This document shows, one piece after another, positions 5,742-7,492 of a DNA stretch of 7,492 nt (positions are counted from its first letter, which is position 1; each line of letters starts with the position of its first letter). The notes under the pieces are model-generated. The model worked only from the letters and a program-made list of their open reading frames with translations. It had not been told where the DNA came from and ran no database searches. The position numbers were made by a program, and so were the translations under genes. The DNA lies in NCBI GenBank assembly GCA_900754605.1, contig CAAEDK010000040.1:1-7492 (forward strand), given 5' to 3'. Source of the stretch: an uncultured Oscillospiraceae bacterium. Lineage in GTDB: Bacteria; Bacillota_A; Clostridia; Oscillospirales; Oscillospiraceae.

Positions 5742-7492
5742 TTACTCGTACCGACTCCAGTCGGGAGCGCGGTTCAGGTCGGTCCAGCTCTCATAGACCC
5801 GGTCCTTGGTGACAAAGTCGTGGGAGTTGGTGGCCTCCTGGATGGCCAGGTAGAACCAGTCGCTCTCGTGGCAGTCGGTCCAGGTGTTCATGCCGGAGAG
5901 CAGATCGTCCGTGTCCTCCGGCAGGCGGCACAGCACCCGGTTGATCATGGTCACCGCCTGGGCGCGGGAGATGTACTGGTCGGGCCGGAAGGAGTCGTCG
6001 CTGTATCCCTGGATCCAGCCCAGCGCCGCGGCGCGGCTGATCTCGTCCTCCGCCCAGTGGTCGGCGGTGTCCGTAAAGGTGGTGACGCCGGCGACGCCGC
6101 TGTCGTCGAACCGGGCGCAGATGGCCGCGAATTCGGCGCGGGTGATGTTAGCGTCGGGGTCGAACAGGCCGGAGTTGCGGCCGTTGATGACGCCCAGCCG
6201 GGCCATGGTGGAGATGGCCGTGTTGGCCCAGTAGTCCTCGTTCACATCCGGGAAGGCGTTGGACGTGGTGAGATTGTCGTCCCGCACATTCTCGTCCAGC
6301 AGGCGGAAGAAGATGGTGGCCACCTGGGCCCGGGTGATATTGGCGTTGGGCCGCACAGAGCCGTCAGAATAGCCCTGGATGTAGGCGTAGTGGTCGTCGC
6401 CGTTCAGCATGCCGGGCACGGAGGTCTCCGTCCAGCCGGCGAATAGCGTCACGGAGGAGGTCACCCGCAGAGTCTCATCCTCGTCCACCCGTATGGTCAG
6501 GCGGCTGTCCTTGTACCAACCGGTAAAGCGGTAGCCGGGCCGGGTGGGGATGTGGGCGCCGTACTCCTCATCATCGTACACATTGAGGGAGAAGCTCCTT
6601 CCGTCTTCATCGATGGGGTCGAAGCGGGTGCCGCCATTGGAGTCGAACCTCAGATAGGGATCGCTGTCATGGCCGCCACCGTCTCCGGAGCTATCGCGGG
6701 CAAAGGTTGCAGAAATGGTGTGGTTTGCATTAACATCCGTAAATGTATAGCTATCGACTGCTCCTACGCTCTTTTCATCCACTTTCACATTGGCGATGGT
6801 ATAGCCGCCGTTCGGCGTGATGGTGAAAATCTTGTCCGCACCCTCGGCCACAGCAACGCTGCCGCGGGGGCTGATGGAGCCGCCGTCACCGGCGGAGGCG
6901 GTGATAGTGAAGGTCTGCGCGTTCTCCTGCCAGACAACAGCGAAAGGAGAGAATCCGGAACGGTCCACATCAAATTCGATACCATTGGCGTCAAATTCAG
7001 CGGTTATAACCTCCGGCTCACAGGCTTCAATGGCATCCGTCACCTCGGCCTGACCGGCAATGCCATATTCCCGGTGCAGGCCCGGAAAGTGGATGACCTG
7101 TACATCCAGGTCATTTGCGTTATCCATTGTCACACCGTCGGGATATGGCAAATAGATTGTGGTGCCATAGCTGGCAGAAACCCAGGCGTTGCCGTTGTAG
7201 GCGTCCACCAGATCCAGGTAGTGAAAGTCGTAGCGGTAGGTTTTGCCATCGGACAACTCATTCAGAAGATCAGAATCCTCTGCCTTTTGTTCCAGCAGAG
7301 CCTGGCGGTCCGTGCCGTCGTCATCAATCAGCAGCGAGTCGTCCAGGAGTTGGATACCGGCGATATCCTCGATCTCAAAGTCTTCGTTATCGTTGGTGTA
7401 GAAAGACGGCTGATACACGGTTCCCCATGAGCTGGTTTGTGTCTTTGCAATCGCCTCGGCGTGGATCACAGCCTTGATGGGCTCTGCGGTCA
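5742..7492 (-). CDS. Surface protein with InlB-type repeats and three SLH domains (5' partial)
   Basis: The frame is open at the window edge: codons continue in frame above 7469 without a stop, so the N-terminus and any signal peptide lie outside. Numbering from the GTG at 7467-7469 (575 residues), 1-180 is an acidic, Asp-rich region ending in a beta-sandwich-like stretch (GFSPFAVVW). Residues 185-257 resemble a divergent InlB B-repeat ([17 protein letters not shown] ... HTISATFA). Residues 272-347 are a Listeria-Bacteroides-type repeat ([27 protein letters not shown]). Three SLH domains follow at about 355-395, 405-455 and 464-515, each with the [14 protein letters not shown]-type motif. The tail (516-575) contains a half SLH-like motif ([14 protein letters not shown]). 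SLH domains bind pyruvylated secondary cell-wall polymers, so this is a non-covalently wall-anchored protein, probably an adhesin or S-layer-associated protein. The stop TAA is followed by the hairpin at 5681-5721. Confidence 0.93.
   Translation of the reverse strand, partial: TAEPIKAVIHAEAIAKTQTSSWGTVYQPSFYTNDNEDFEIEDIAGIQLLDDSLLIDDDGTDRQALLEQKAEDSDLLNELSDGKTYRYDFHYLDLVDAYNGNAWVSASYGTTIYLPYPDGVTMDNANDLDVQVIHFPGLHREYGIAGQAEVTDAIEACEPEVITAEFDANGIEFDVDRSGFSPFAVVWQENAQTFTITASAGDGGSISPRGSVAVAEGADKIFTITPNGGYTIANVKVDEKSVGAVDSYTFTDVNANHTISATFARDSSGDGGGHDSDPYLRFDSNGGTRFDPIDEDGRSFSLNVYDDEEYGAHIPTRPGYRFTGWYKDSRLTIRVDEDETLRVTSSVTLFAGWTETSVPGMLNGDDHYAYIQGYSDGSVRPNANITRAQVATIFFRLLDENVRDDNLTTSNAFPDVNEDYWANTAISTMARLGVINGRNSGLFDPDANITRAEFAAICARFDDSGVAGVTTFTDTADHWAEDEISRAAALGWIQGYSDDSFRPDQYISRAQAVTMINRVLCRLPEDTDDLLSGMNTWTDCHESDWFYLAIQEATNSHDFVTKDRVYESWTDLNRAPDWSRYE

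Noticed and set aside
5733..6446. 237-codon and, at 6552-7430, 292-codon plus-strand frames opposite the SLH protein
   Set aside because: Both are Val/Gly/Ala-rich shadows in GC-rich DNA opposite a gene with clear InlB and SLH domains. No ribosome sites or recognisable motifs were seen.

Overview
The window looks like part of a GC-rich Firmicutes chromosome, most plausibly a gut Clostridia/Oscillospiraceae-type organism. This rests on consistently AGGAGG-like Shine-Dalgarno sites, strong intrinsic terminators, a three-SLH-domain surface protein, a collagen-like protein and an IS66-family remnant of clostridial style. The placement is by protein style only; no database search was possible.

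Layout. 3-737 (-) is an intact SDR-family reductase, FabG-like. It is divergent from a tRNA-Val(GAC) gene at 849-925 (+), with back-to-back sigma-70-type promoters between them and a textbook terminator after the tRNA. 1034-1711 holds small decayed minus-strand genes. One has a good ribosome-binding site, a frame break and its own terminator. 1842-3644 (-) encodes a 600-residue collagen-like protein with 65 uninterrupted Gly-X-Y triplets, then three near-identical 35-residue non-collagen inserts separated by short collagen blocks, then a 168-residue C-terminal domain. Just upstream on the same strand (3687-3905) is a 72-residue two-helix membrane protein of a type common in clostridial prophages, so the two probably form one transcript.

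4133-5553 (-) is a dead IS66-family insertion sequence with recognisable tnpA, tnpB and tnpC in the usual order. All three are broken by in-frame stops, frameshifts and a large internal deletion that removes the transposase catalytic core. The element probably spans about 4019-5648. It lies directly upstream of the membrane-protein/collagen pair and may have separated that pair from its original upstream sequence. A perfect 18-bp hairpin (5681-5721) separates it from 5742-7492 (-), the C-terminal part of a large secreted surface protein with two InlB-type repeat domains and three SLH domains. The start of that gene lies outside the window.

I see no CRISPR array, toxin-antitoxin pair, defence island or clearly new system. 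The most interesting item is the collagen-like protein with repeated inserts and its small membrane-protein partner. It could be a spore-surface filament or a phage-tail-derived fibre, and the sequence alone does not decide between these.
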